Source: Siphonodentalium dalli
Taxonomy: Eukaryota > Mollusca > Scaphopoda > Gadilida > Siphonodentaliidae
Assembly: GCA_032622095.1 (NCBI GenBank)
Contig: CP136061.1
Coordinates: forward strand, 251,607,582 to 251,671,581
Direction of reading: 5' to 3'
Length of the DNA: 64,000 bases
Shown here: positions 35,261-45,464 of the stretch, piece by piece
Layout: every line of letters begins with the position of its first letter
Position numbering within the stretch: the stretch's first letter is position 1
The notes under the pieces: generated by a model
The model's database searches: none
Told to the model about the DNA's origin: nothing
The model's input: only the letters and a program-made list of their open reading frames with translations
Position numbers and translations under genes: made by a program

Positions 35261-35548
35261 TACTAGCATTCTACCCTGTGCCAATGCATTCTCTTATATA
35301 TGCGAGTCGACCATAGGTCGCCTCGCATATATAAGAGAATGCATTGGCCTAACATTTTTTTTACAATTTTAATAATTTTTTCTTGTATTCTTTAACAATT
35401 TTATAATTTCACCCATACAGAGCCCCAGACAAACATGAGCAGACGACATTCTTCTATATGCTTCTATATATATGTGTGGGGCTCTCTGCAGGGTAATATC
35501 AGTGCATGGATGAGCTAGATGTTTGTTGCAGGAGTTACTGTACTTACG
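35171..35548 (+). repeat. ~40-bp direct repeats flanking element F
   Basis: GGATGAGCTAGATATGTGTT and GCAGGAGTTACTGTACTTAC occur at about 35175-35215 and, with two changes, at 35508-35548. The family F element lies between them, together with a diverged 49-bp unit. Confidence 0.85.
35274..35493 (-). mobile_element. Family F element: half of the family A interior
   Basis: It begins TA-CCCTGTGCCAATGC with one core hairpin (35279-35347). It then contains, in reverse orientation, the spacer of family A including GAGCCCCAGACAAACATG and GTGGGGCTCTCTGCAGGG, and ends at TA. Its ends therefore read CCCTG...CAGGG inside TA. It may be an independent TA-targeting unit or a truncated A interior. Confidence 0.65.
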
Positions 35549-35702
35549 AGTGAAAGGGATTATATTCTTTATGTGGATTTTACGAATATCTATTGATGTG
35601 TTTGGTGTTCAAAATCAGGGCACATTCGATACCCATTTTCTATGTAAATTCTAGTTATAAATATGAGTTTTTAACTATTACTAAATTTGTAATCATTGTG
35701 AA

Positions 35703-36320
35703 TGTCCAGACCGTAGAAAACACAAGCTCTGGCAAGTTTTTTAAATGATACGTGGAACTGCTCCATCAATTTTAAGAAATTATGTAGGACCAATTCAGAC
35801 AAACAATTCCAGATATAACTTCAGATTTGAACATATAAGACTACCCTCGAATATTAACTATGACTATTATATGGATTCGTTCTTACCATCTGCAATTACC
35901 GAATGGAACAAACTACCGGAAACTACAAAGAGCGGCAGTACAATCGAAGACTTCAAAAAGGAACTGAACAGTGACAATATACGTCAACCTGCCTATTTTT
36001 ATCATAGTAAATCCCGTAAATCTCATATCCTTCATACCCGGTTAAGATTGAGCTGCAACCACCGTAGTTCTGACCTGACAGATAACCATGTAAAAATTCC
36101 CCCCTTCTGTTTATGTGGGGAACTTGAGTCAACTTACTACTATCTCTTTGAATGTACATTTTATCAAGAGCCCAGATGAGAACTATATGACTCCCTACCC
36201 AATGTTGCCCTATCTGAGAATACTCTAATGCAGGGATCAAGGGAGATTAGCCTTCGCGAAAACAAACAAATATTTAATGCAGTACAAACATATATCATGA
36301 GAACAAAAAGATTTCCATGA
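35703..36320 (+). pseudogene. Non-LTR retrotransposon C-terminal tail (LINE relic)
   Basis: One plus-strand frame with two in-frame stops (TAA near 35742, TGA at 36177). In order it shows a conserved RRKHKLWQVF/MIRGTAPSIL block, the ITEWNKLPETT motif, an EDFKKEL helix, then HTRLRLSCNHRSSDL and a zinc-finger-like CLCGELESTYYYLFEC. This is the standard layout downstream of RT in many invertebrate LINEs (tail with RLR-box and C.C....H/Y...C finger). After the second stop the same frame continues to KRFP at 36320. The 5' part is absent. Same general family as the copy at 53335, but diverged. Confidence 0.75.
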
Positions 36321-36516
36321 TCTGTACGGGTAAAAATTGTTTTGGATTCCGGCTGCGTTATGCGGCAGCACGATGTTCCCCATTATATATGTAGTACTAA
36401 ATGTCTTCCGATAACGATTATTTTGTAAGTAACTTACTTGTCACTATTCTGTATATACGTGAAATGATTCCACGTGAAGGATGCTGCGATATTCACAGTG
36501 AACACCACAGAAATAG

Positions 36517-37015
36517 GAATTGGTCATTGCGATTGACCCCCTCCCATGGAGCCTGACACATGCATATTACTATAAGACGAGCATCATTTTTATCACGCAT
36601 CAATTATTGAAAATTCCCCACCACTGTCATCATCTCACGATTCATCTGTCCCCCTCCTGTCTTCTACGTTCTCACCCTCTCTCTCTCTCTCTCTCTCTCT
36701 CTCCTTCTCTCTCCCTGCATCTTGCTACCCCTAGCACTATCTTATCCCTGTTTCCATCCCTAACTCAAACTTAATTATATATCTCCATTTGTCCTAAAAA
36801 AAACATTATTTCTATCCTTTCCCGTCTGATCGATACCCCTCCCTCACGTGTTGGGGAAGGGGCATGTAGCCAAAGAGGAGAAGACTTCATATAATCCCTC
36901 GGGCTTGTTGTCTGATCCTCATTTCCATACACTATCTCTTCTAGTTTTGCATATTTGTATGATCTGTATATTATGTTATTTTGGATTTGGAAATAAAAAT
37001 ATGTTTACACTAATG
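36517..37015 (+). repeat. Dispersed repeat S, uninterrupted copy (S2)
   Basis: Same landmarks as S1 (28836-30035): ATTGACCCCCTCCCATGG, GACGAGCATCATTTTTATC, CCCCTCCCTCAC, CAAAGAGGAGAAGACTTC, GGGCTTGTTGTCTGATCCTC. It has a CT expansion at 36676-36716. It provides the empty site for the 832-bp hAT-like insertion. It ends near GGAAATAAAAATATG, possibly a retroelement 3' end. Confidence 0.75.
36676..36716 (+). repeat. (CT)n microsatellite
   Basis: About 15 uninterrupted CT units, followed by an imperfect CCTTCTCTCTCC extension. Confidence 0.95.
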
Positions 37016-37188
37016 TCCAGACCTAACCTCATGTGCTACCGTGATAAATACAAACGTTTATAAAGTGTTTTAAACTAATCGAATAGCAAAAGCATTTGGC
37101 TTTGAGACTACATTAGTGACGTATATTCCTGGCATTCTATACTTCGATGTCGTCTCTATCATCGTCCTTGTCCTCGGTATCATGGTTT

Positions 37189-37606
37189 CATCGTCATCAT
37201 CATCGTCATCATCACCATCATCATCATCGTCATCAAAATCATCATCATCGTCATCATCATCATCGTCATCATCGTCATCAACATCATCATCATCGTTATC
37301 ATCGTCATCAACACCATCGCCATCAGCATCATCGTCATCATCGTCGTCATCATCAGCATCAGCGTCATCGTCAACATCATCATCATCATCATAGTCATCG
37401 TCATCATCATCATCACCATCATTATCGTCGTCGTCATCATCATCATCATCATCGGCATCATCATCATCATCATCGTCATCAAAATCATCATCGTCATCAT
37501 CATCGTCGTCATCATCGTCATCAACATCATCATCATCGTCATCATCATCGTCATCATCGTCATCAACACCATCGCCAGCATCATCATCGTCATCATCTTC
37601 ATCATC

Positions 37607-37646
<40 letters not shown>

Positions 37647-37726
37647 TCGTCGTCATAATCATCGGCATCATCATCATCGTCCTCTTCATCATAATCATCA
37701 TCATCATCATCGTCATCATCATCATC

Positions 37727-37757
<31 letters not shown>

Positions 37758-37935
37758 TCATCATCATCGTCAGCATCATCATCACCATCATAATCATCAT
37801 CATCGTCATCATCATCATCATTGTCAGCATCAATCGTCGTTATCTTCGGCGTCATTTTCGTCGTCCGTATCCCCGTCGTCTTCGTCATCGTCATCATCAT
37901 TTCGTCTTCGTCGTCATCATCGTCATCGATGTCGC
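37189..37935 (+). repeat. Long (CAT/CGT)n trinucleotide array, ~745 bp
   Basis: Nearly continuous TCA, TCG and related triplets with sporadic CAACAT, AAAATC and ACCATC variants. It opens long artificial frames: Asp-rich or Met-rich on the minus strand, Ser-rich or His-rich on the plus strand. None has a unique protein domain attached, so I do not call a gene. A LINE (ATG)n tail is one possible seed. Confidence 0.95.
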
Positions 37936-38197
37936 GATTAGCATTGTCACCACCATCACTCTACAGTCTGGACACACATCTGATTCAGATTCATTTATTT
38001 ACCATTCGTCATACATAAGGCAAAACAGGCATTTACATTCTATCAAGGTACGGCATGTAAAGGTGTAAAACATACAAATGCAATTAAACACGTAGCTGAA
38101 AATAAGGTGCACGAACAATGCATATATGGCGTAATTATTCATGTATCAACGAAAATATCGGGGATGTAGATACTTGAAAAATTCATGTGTTGCTACC

Positions 38198-38302
38198 CAC
38201 AGGTCCCTGGCACAATAGACCCCAACCACCCAAAGACATATATTTAAGTCTTATATATATATGTCTTTGAGTGGTTGGAGTCTATTGTGCCAGGGACCTG
38301 TG
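38198..38302. repeat. Palindrome, ~45-bp arms
   Basis: CACAGGTCCCTGGCACAATA with CAACCAC and CAAAGACATATAT faces ATATATGTCTTTGAGTGGTTG and TATTGTGCCAGGGACCTGTG. Only a few mismatches, with a short A/T loop. Confidence 0.92.
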
Positions 38303-38551
38303 TTGCTACCTGTATCAAGGAAAATGTCAGGGTGGGGTATAGTTAAATGTATTAAAGAACATTTCGGGGGATGGGGTGCGCAATTTCTCGAATTGCTGTA
38401 GATAATGGGTATGTTATGTGGGTGGTGGGGGTATTACAAATGTTGTCATGGTAACTACGTAACATAACATATGGACATCAGCAGTGCAATTTAACATGTT
38501 ATGGACCTGGTCCTTGCCATGCTACCTTTTAACGATGTATCGACTCATTGT

Positions 38552-38945
38552 TAAAGGTACTCCTAAATTACTATTTATTTGGCTTCGGGGGTAAAAATAT
38601 TTGATTCGAGTCGTGGAACCCACCCATCAAAGCTCAGAGTGATCAGATATCGATTTTTGAAATTTGTTATTTCTCGAGATGTGTAATAATATGTGGTCAA
38701 ACACGTGGTCAAACGGAGGGTCTCGAACACAATTGCGGATGAAGATGGATAACTCTAAAATCAAGTGGTAATACGGTCAAATGTCGTGATAGTTTAGTTA
38801 CAATACGGCCATATTTTGTCGAACAAAATGTTGATAAACAACATGTTTTGCGAAATTTGATACCATAGTTGACAGCGGTTAGCATTATTTTGTTGCAATA
38901 AATCGATTCTGATAACTAAAGCGTATTTTGAATAAATGTTTGAAG
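38552..38945 (-). mobile_element. Family K dispersed repeat (copy K2)
   Basis: The reverse complement of K1: TATTTGGCTTCGGGGGTAAA, TTTGATTCGAGTCGTGG, CATCAAAGCTCAGAGTGATC, TTATTTCTCGAGATGTG, GTGGTCAAACGGAGGG, ending GATAACTAAAGCGTATTTTG. It is followed by a diverged GGTGGTTCCTGCTGAATCGC word of the 29-bp minisatellite type. Confidence 0.7.
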
Positions 38946-39380
38946 CTAGTTTGATATGCACGATGATGCATGGTGGTTCCTGCTGAATCGCTCGGGTGCT
39001 GGTATAGGGCACATGGATGCTATTTAGAAAAAGACGGTTAAAAATTTTTCTTCTAATTTTGTCATTTTTGCGGTGGTTGGTTAATCTGAGCGATTTGAGC
39101 AAAAGCAAGTGTTTGTATAAAACATTCAAGTATTTAATAATGGTGACGATACGAACAAAAAATAGCCATCTCCATTATTGCGGTTACCAACAACAAAAAC
39201 AGCCATTATTAAAATATTTCACAATACACATGTTCTTGAATATTTTATACACATAATGGCTTTTCCTCAATTTGTTCAGATCATCTAATTAACACCGCGA
39301 ATTTTTTAGGGCGCGAAAATGACAACTTAAAATAAAATAACGGTGCATTTTCTTAACAGCATCGCTTTGCACTACTTACA

Positions 39381-39500
39381 GCGGGACCCACCAGCATCAT
39401 AGCAATACAGCGGGACCCACCAGCATCATAGCAATTCAGCAGGACCAACCAACATCATAGCAATACAGCGGGACCCACCAGCATCATACCACTTAACCAA
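39381..39500 (+). repeat. Minisatellite, 29-bp unit, 4 copies
   Basis: GGGACCCACCAGCATCATAG plus CAATACAGC repeated four times. It is the same unit as the 18010-18505 array, and both are preceded by related sequence (TACTTTTCTTAACATCATC, and here CATTTTCTTAACAGCATC). Confidence 0.88.
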
Positions 39501-39880
39501 CATGGTATCCTCTTAAATTTGCTTTCGTAAATATTGAACAACAACGACATACAAATACATGTACTTCAGATATATAACGGTCAAGTACATGTTTGGTTTA
39601 GTGGGATTTGACGTCATTTCAGTCGCTGTTATATCACGACGTTGCGAGTTTTACGGCCGAATGAAGGCCACACATGGATTCACTACCCTGCACGTAGAAA
39701 CCACTGACCGACCCACCTGACAAACTTCGACAGATCAGTAGATCGTGTCCTGAATCTCTGTTATGGCTATAATACGCCCATAGAGATCATACTCCATCAG
39801 TTAAAAACCTGTGAACTGTTTGATGTTGTGACAGGGAAGTTTATAACATTGAAAAACAGTGCATGTAATGTATTTCTTAG

Positions 39881-40250
39881 TTAAAGTGATGTGAAACACT
39901 CCGGCTGTGTGATCAAATAGAAAATGGAGAACAATGTTTCTCAAAGTAGTTATTTTTTTGAATATTAATCCAAATTTACAACTCACACCGTATACATATT
40001 TATTAATTGCGTATCGATGGCGAAATACTTTGCGTTAGTTTATCGGCGATTGTTGCGTCCCGAATCAAGGTGTGAATATTTACAATTGAGCGTTGTTCAG
40101 ACGGTGTTTTCTATGAGTTGTATGGTCGATTTCTTTGATATTTTGGGCGATGTTAGTAGAATGCTACATTCTCCCAGCTGGCATAGCGCCTGAGTACTAA
40201 GTGTCACTAAGTACTAAGTGTCACTGAGTACTAAGTGTCACGCATCCGAA
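39881..40250 (+). mobile_element. Family I repeat (copy I3)
   Basis: AAAGTGATGTGAAACACTCC, GGAGAACAATG, TTTTTGAATATTAATCC, GTTGCGTCCCGAATCAAGG, GATGTTAGTAGAATGC. It is uninterrupted at the GAATATTAATCC position where I1 carries a MITE. It ends with three AGTACTAAGTGTCAC units (40193-40241). Confidence 0.78.
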
Positions 40251-40298
40251 CATCGTACATGTATGTCTTTAATACATGTTCCTTAATATACATAGGCT

Positions 40299-40478
40299 CG
40301 AGATTGCATGATTTAATTTAATTTGTTGAACCGATTTTCATTTGCATCGCTTACAATCATGGAATTTCTCCCGGGAAATAATTGAATTTTATTGCGATAT
40401 CGAGTCACAGAAGCCACAGAAATCAAGAACTTTCTACCTGGGACCCCCTGCAGTGAAATAGATTACTAATGAACAAGT
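40299..40478 (+). repeat. Direct repeat R, copy 1 (~180 bp)
   Basis: CGAGATTGCATGATTTAATT through CATGGAATTTCTCCCGGGAA to GATTACTAATGAACAAG. It is nearly identical to 41122-41307. The function is unknown. Confidence 0.9.
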
Positions 40479-40687
40479 TTTAGCAAAATAAAATACTCCC
40501 TGCGTCTATTTGTTCAATCTTATAAAGTTCTCCGTCAGAACAAGTCATAACATCAAACAGTTATCACGTTTTAACAGGTTTAAAATTATCTTTACGGGCG
40601 TAGCCAGTGTAGACATTTGGTCGCATCACCAAAACAATTTATATACGACCATCAGAACCTAATTATATCAATATTATATAATTGTTA

Positions 40688-40738
40688 CCAGGACGAAAAG
40701 TCAAAAGACTTGTCATGTAGATTGATGATGATGATTAT
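40688..40738 (+). repeat. LINE 3' tail fragment
   Basis: ACCAGGACGAAAAGTCAAAA then GACTTGTCATGTAGATTGAT followed by GATGATGAT. This is the non-coding 3' end of the LINE relic at 32190-32927, in the opposite orientation, without any coding sequence. It is an extreme 5' truncation. Confidence 0.75.
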
Positions 40739-40772
40739 ATTCTGGCAGAGAACACGTGTCAATCGTAGATAT

Positions 40773-41374
40773 TAGAGACCTTTAGCAAAATCAATATGAT
40801 GATTACGGATATGATATATTGTCATAGTAAGGTGGACACCATCACAACTTACATACGATGGTTAATTGGTGAGGCGGCATATGCCCCACTATATTCAGTT
40901 ACACATAAATTTTATGTAAAAAGTAATGTTTGTCTCTTTCACTCTTCCAGATCCCTTGTTCTTATCCGTGTGTTATACACCACACGGATAATGTTAGAGC
41001 GTCCACAAGAGGGACAGGTGGCATATCATTGACACATCTGCACACAATTAAACTGCGCGGTGTATATTTCGCCTCACATGCATGTAAGAACCCCATGCGT
41101 AAAGATCAAATTTTTGGCGGGCGAGATTGCATGATTTAATTTAATTTGTTGAACCGATTTTCATTTGCATCGCTTACAATCATGGAATTTCTCCCGGGAA
41201 ATAATTGAATTTTATTGCGATATCGACTCACTCACAGAAGCCACAGAAATCAAGCACTTTCTGCCTGGGACCCCCCTACAGTGAAATAGATTACTAATGA
41301 ACAAGTATTTGATTGGAACACACCTATTGTCGGCATATCCCTTATCGTAATCGTGATTTTGCGAAATGTCTCCA
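40773..41374. mobile_element. Family H MITE (copy H3) with nested sequence
   Basis: The ends are TAGAGACCTTTAGCAAAATC and GATTTTGCGAAATGTCTCC. The interior matches H1/H2 (TTATCCGTGTGTTATACACC) until about 41120, where repeat R copy 2 begins. The H right end resumes after a short filler at about 41326. Confidence 0.72.
41122..41307 (+). repeat. Direct repeat R, copy 2 (inside H3)
   Basis: Nearly identical to 40299-40478 apart from a few substitutions and an extra CTCA. At its right end it runs directly into a 22-base word starting AGTATTTGATT that is also found at 42361. Confidence 0.88.
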
Positions 41375-41800
41375 CTATTGAATGCTATCGTATTTACAGG
41401 AAAATTTCGGTGGCATCGTCACAGGTTGAACTACAGAGGTTTTTCTTCTCGCGTAGTTAGTTATGATACATAATCATAAATCAGCCACAATGTCCTATGA
41501 CCGCATATCCCAAAATAATTGGTCCTTTAACTTTGACATTCCACAACTCGCCGAAATTATTAATAAAACTGACCAGTATTCGAGGAAAATTCAACACACA
41601 ATTTGTGATATTTTAAGGCTGATCATTTGTCGTGTTTTAGAAGAGGCATATATAACGATGAAAAAAACCATCAGGTACGAACAAATTGAGGGTTTATTGA
41701 GAAATAATAAGTGATTACCAATTGGCGCCATATTACCGATAGTAAAAATATATCTCGAAATAAGACAGAAAGTCGGCAACTTGTCAAATCGGACCATTAG

Positions 41801-42030
41801 CCCTTTCATGACTGGAGCTTCCTGAAACACTGTGCCAATGCATTCTCTGTTATATGCGAGTCGCCCATGTGGCGCCTCTTATATATAAGAGATTGCATTG
41901 GCCTAACAATATTCACCCTGATCTTGAAGGCAAGTGTATTCTCTTATATATGGGCGACTCGCATATATAGGAGAATGCACTGGCACAAGATATTTAATGA
42001 TGCACCAGCGCAGCTCCCGTCATGAAAGGG
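41801..42030 (+). mobile_element. Family E MITE with TTAG duplication
   Basis: Flanked by TTAG at 41797-41800 and 42031-42034, with ends CCCTTTCATGACTGGAGC and GCTCCCGTCATGAAAGGG. It carries one core hairpin (41832-41900) and half of a second one (to 41983) between CACTGTGCC and GGCACAAG. The CCCTTT ends resemble families B and C, but the duplicated target is TTAG rather than TTAA. Confidence 0.8.
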
Positions 42031-42218
42031 TTAGTCGTGATATAAAATAAATATATCGGTTCTCATGTAACACGTCATTTGGACCAACACATGTGAACAT
42101 GGTCCGACCACTGTCATTCTAATTTAATAAACTAATATAGCATAATAACTCACCTGTGGGAACGTATGTCCGATTCGACGTTATATTATTAAACTCAGAC
42201 ATTTCTTTTTCTAAAACT

Positions 42219-42508
42219 TCAGTCAAAAAACTCCTGAAATTACTCCAATTGTGACAGAAGAAACAATAGCACGCAGTTTATCATATTACGAACTCAGACG
42301 AAACACGAGTACGCAGTGTGTCATATTACGAACTCGTTTAGAAAACAAAACTCTAATATCAGTATTTGATTGGAACACACCTCAGTTTTACTCACTGGTT
42401 TGCGCGAGTGAAGGGGCAGCATACGGTGTTAGTCGTATAGTGATAACCCGCAGCACTGACTGGCGAAAGTATCCTATCATTAATGTAGTGCGATACACCG
42501 ACATTTAA
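42219..42508 (+). other. Possible terminal exon, unrecognised
   Basis: A pyrimidine tract TTTCTTTTTCTAAAACTTCAG-like sequence ends in AG near 42219. The frame from there stays open for about 95 codons to TAA at 42506-42508. The encoded stretch looks globular (ELRRNTSTQCVILRTRLENK, GAAYGVSRIVITRS) rather than repetitive. I recognise no family. The downstream side enters the large tandem array at once, so if this was a gene its 3' side has been overrun. It could also be part of an unidentified mobile element. Confidence 0.28.
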
Positions 42509-43640
42509 TTCAGCCGAGGATCGATCGAATACAGTCCCCTGTGTGCTAATGATCGGAGTAACAGGCTGACAGCAGGTGTAAGTATAGTAGCCCGCCGCCA
42601 AGACTTCTACTGACGGGCGAGTCTCTTGTCAACCAATCCGCGCCACCGTACCAGAAAATGAAAAGTTGTATTTGATCCCTGTCAAACCTGTCATTACTAA
42701 ATGGATTCCACCATTATGTTATAAAAGTGTCAAAACAGCATAATTCCAACAGATATCCCAAGCTGCAGTGGACTGCGAAGAGATGGTCTATATTGTTCCA
42801 TGCTGAATGGTCAGCTCCCGTATTTTCTCAATTCTATGACTTTAGTAAGTCATTCTGTTACATATTAAGTCATATATGAATATTTAGGTATTGAGTACTG
42901 TATATTTACAGACATTTAATTCCCTAGCAGATTGATCGAATGCAGTCCCCTGTGTGTTATTGATCTTTATTCCACTTATAAATCGGACGCCGTGCTTATA
43001 ACGTATATTTAATTGTTTTATTTTATCCCTGTTAAACCTGTCATTACTAAATGGATTCTACAATTACGTTATAAAATTATCAAAACATCATCATTCCAAC
43101 CGATATCCCAAGCTGTTGTGGACCCAGAAGACTTGGTCCATATTGTTCCATGATGAATGGTAAGCTCCCGTAATTTCTCAATTTTATGACTTTAGTTAGT
43201 CATTATGTTACATATAAAGTCATATATGAATATTTAAGGTAGTTAGTACTATTTACCGACATTTAATTCCGTAGCAGATTGATCGAATTCAGTCCCCTGT
43301 GTGCTATTGATCTGAGCAGCAGACTGACAGCAGGTGAAAGTATAGTGTCCCATCGCAGAGACTTCTGCTCAACCATTCCGCGCCACCATATACTATAAAT
43401 TTGTAATTGTTTTATTTGATCCCTGCCATTACTAACTTGATTTTACCATGTTATAAACGTATCAAAACAGCATCAACCCAACCGATATCCCAAGATTTTG
43501 TCTATATTTTCCATGCTGAATGGTCGACGCCCGTTTTTCTCAATTATATGACTTTAATAAGTCATTATATGTTACATATAAAGTCTTATAAGAATATTTA
43601 AGGTATTTACTGACATTTAATTCCATGACGGATAGATCGA

Positions 43641-43775
43641 GTGCAGTCCCCTGTGTGCTAATTATCTGAGTAGAGTACAGTCCCCTGTGTGCTAATGATC
43701 GGAGTAGAGTACAGTCCCCTGTGTGCTAATGATCGGAGTAGAGTACAGTCCCCTGTGTGCTAATGATCGGAGTAG
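43641..43775 (+). repeat. 34-bp sub-repeat, 4 copies
   Basis: AGTACAGTCCCCTGTGTGCT plus AATGATCGGAGTAG is iterated four times inside the fourth large unit. The same 34-bp motif is independently expanded at about 45150-45290 in the sixth unit. Confidence 0.93.
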
Positions 43776-44556
43776 CAGGCTGACAGCAGATATATGGAGA
43801 GTGGCCCATCGCAAAGACTTCTATACTGACGAGCGAGTCTCTTGTCATCCATTCCGCGCCACCGTACCAGAAATTGAAAAAGTTGTCTTTGATCCCTGTT
43901 AAATCTGTCATTACTAAATGGATTCCACCATTATGTCAAAACAGCATAATTCCAACCGATATCTGAAGCTGTTGTGGACCCAGGAGACTTGGTCTATATT
44001 TTCCATGCTGAATGGTCAAATCCCCGTTTTTCTCAATTATATGACTTTAATAAGTGATTATGTTACATATAAAGTCTTATAAGAATATTTAAGGTCTTTA
44101 CTGACATTTAATTATGTGGCGGATAGACCGAGTGCAGTCCCCTGTGTGATAATGGTCGGAGTAGCAGCCTGACAGAAGGTCAGAGTGGCCCATCGCAGTG
44201 ACCTCTGGTGACGGGCGAGTCTCTTGTCAACCACTCCGCGCCACCCTACCAGAAATTGAAAAGTTATATTTGACCCCTACCAAACCTGTCATTACTAACT
44301 GGATTATACCATTATGTTATCAAAGTATTATGGACCGAGAAGACTTGGTCTATCTTGTTCCATGCTGAATGATCAACGCCCGTACAAGAATTAGCAACTG
44401 ATCAGAGTAGCAGGTTAACAGAAGGTGCCAGAGTGGCTCATCGCAAAGACTTCTGCTCTTGTCAACCATTATGCGCCACCGTACTAGAAATTGAAAATAG
44501 TTTATTTTAACCTTGCCAAACCTGTAACTATTAAATGAATTCTACCATTACGTTAT

Positions 44557-44946
44557 CCCTTTACCCAACAAACCAGCCAAAAACGGCCAAATAAAGCTGC
44601 AACAGCCTAAATTATCTTGGGTCTGTCTCAATAAAACCATACAAATATGGATATCATTGGAACCGGCTCATTGGCCACATTGTGATGGTTACAGTTATGC
44701 CCTGTGCCAATGCATTCTCTTATATATGCGAGTCGACCATAGGTCGCCTCGCATATATAAGAGAATGCATTGGCCTAAAAAAATCTTTTTTTAACACTTT
44801 TTACCATTTTTCTTACATTCTTTAACAATTTTATAATTTTTAATGTGTTAAGCCAATGCATTCTCTTATATATGCGAGGCGACCTATGGTCGACTCGCAT
44901 ATATAAGAGAATGCATTGGCACAGGGCCGTTCTGTTAGGTAAAGGG
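44557..44946 (+). mobile_element. Family B MITE at a TTAT target (B6)
   Basis: The ends are CCCTTTACCCAACA and TTAGGTAAAGGG, with hairpins at about 44706-44774 and 44851-44919. The flanks are TTAT at 44553-44556 and 44947-44950. Neighbouring array units read CATTACGTTATAAAA without the element, confirming a TTAT target duplication. Confidence 0.88.
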
Positions 44947-45464
44947 TTATAAAAGTATCAAAACAGCATCATCCCAAACGATATCCCAAGCTGTTGTGGA
45001 ATGAGAAGACGTAGTCTATTATATTGCCCAATGCTGAATGGTCAGCGCCCGTTTTTATCAATTCTTTAATAAGTCATTATGTTACATATAAAGTCATATA
45101 TGAATAATTAAGGTATTTACTGACATTTAATCCAGGGAGGATCGATCGAGTACAGTCTCCTGAGTGCTAATCATCTGAGTAGAGTACCGTCCCCTGTGTG
45201 CTAATGCCCGGAGTAGAGTAAAGTCCCCTGTGTGCTAATGACCGTATTAGAGTAAAGTCCCCCGTGTGCTAATGCCCGGAGTATAGCAGGCTGACAGCAG
45301 GTGTAAGTAGTGGACCATCGCAAAGACTTCTGCTGACCGGCGAGTCTCACCCCTGGTCCAGTTGTCATGCTAATATGCTACGATGCTGGTGGGTCCTGCT
45401 GATTTGCTCTGCTGATGTTAGGGTAAACTGATGCTGTTAAGTAAATAGTACAGTTATTTGTTCT

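Larger units (their letters stand above)
42490..45340 (+). repeat. Large-unit tandem array (~350-490 bp, 6 units)
   Basis: Each unit has the order ACATTTAATTCC, GATCGA, CAGTCCCCTGTGTGCTAAT, GCAGGCTGACAGCAGGT, CGCAAAGACTTCTGCTGA, CGCGCCACCGTACCAGAAA, CCTGTCATTACTAAATGGATT, CAAAACAGCAT, GATATCCCAAGCTG and CATGCTGAATGGTCA. Unit starts are near 42508, 42912, 43261, 43614, 44104 and 45128. Length variation comes from internal 34-bp repeats and from the MITE at 44557-44946. No coding capacity was seen. Confidence 0.85.

Noticed and set aside
37070-37900. Long Asp-rich open frame on the minus strand (and Ser/His/Met-rich frames in other phases)
   Set aside because: It is produced entirely by the CAT/CGT triplet array. 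Several phases are open at once and there is no unique domain, so it is not called as a gene.
41463-41714. 83-codon frame with protein-like composition next to family E
   Set aside because: No splice acceptor or recognised motif was found, and its start overlaps a family L fragment. Too weak to list as a gene.
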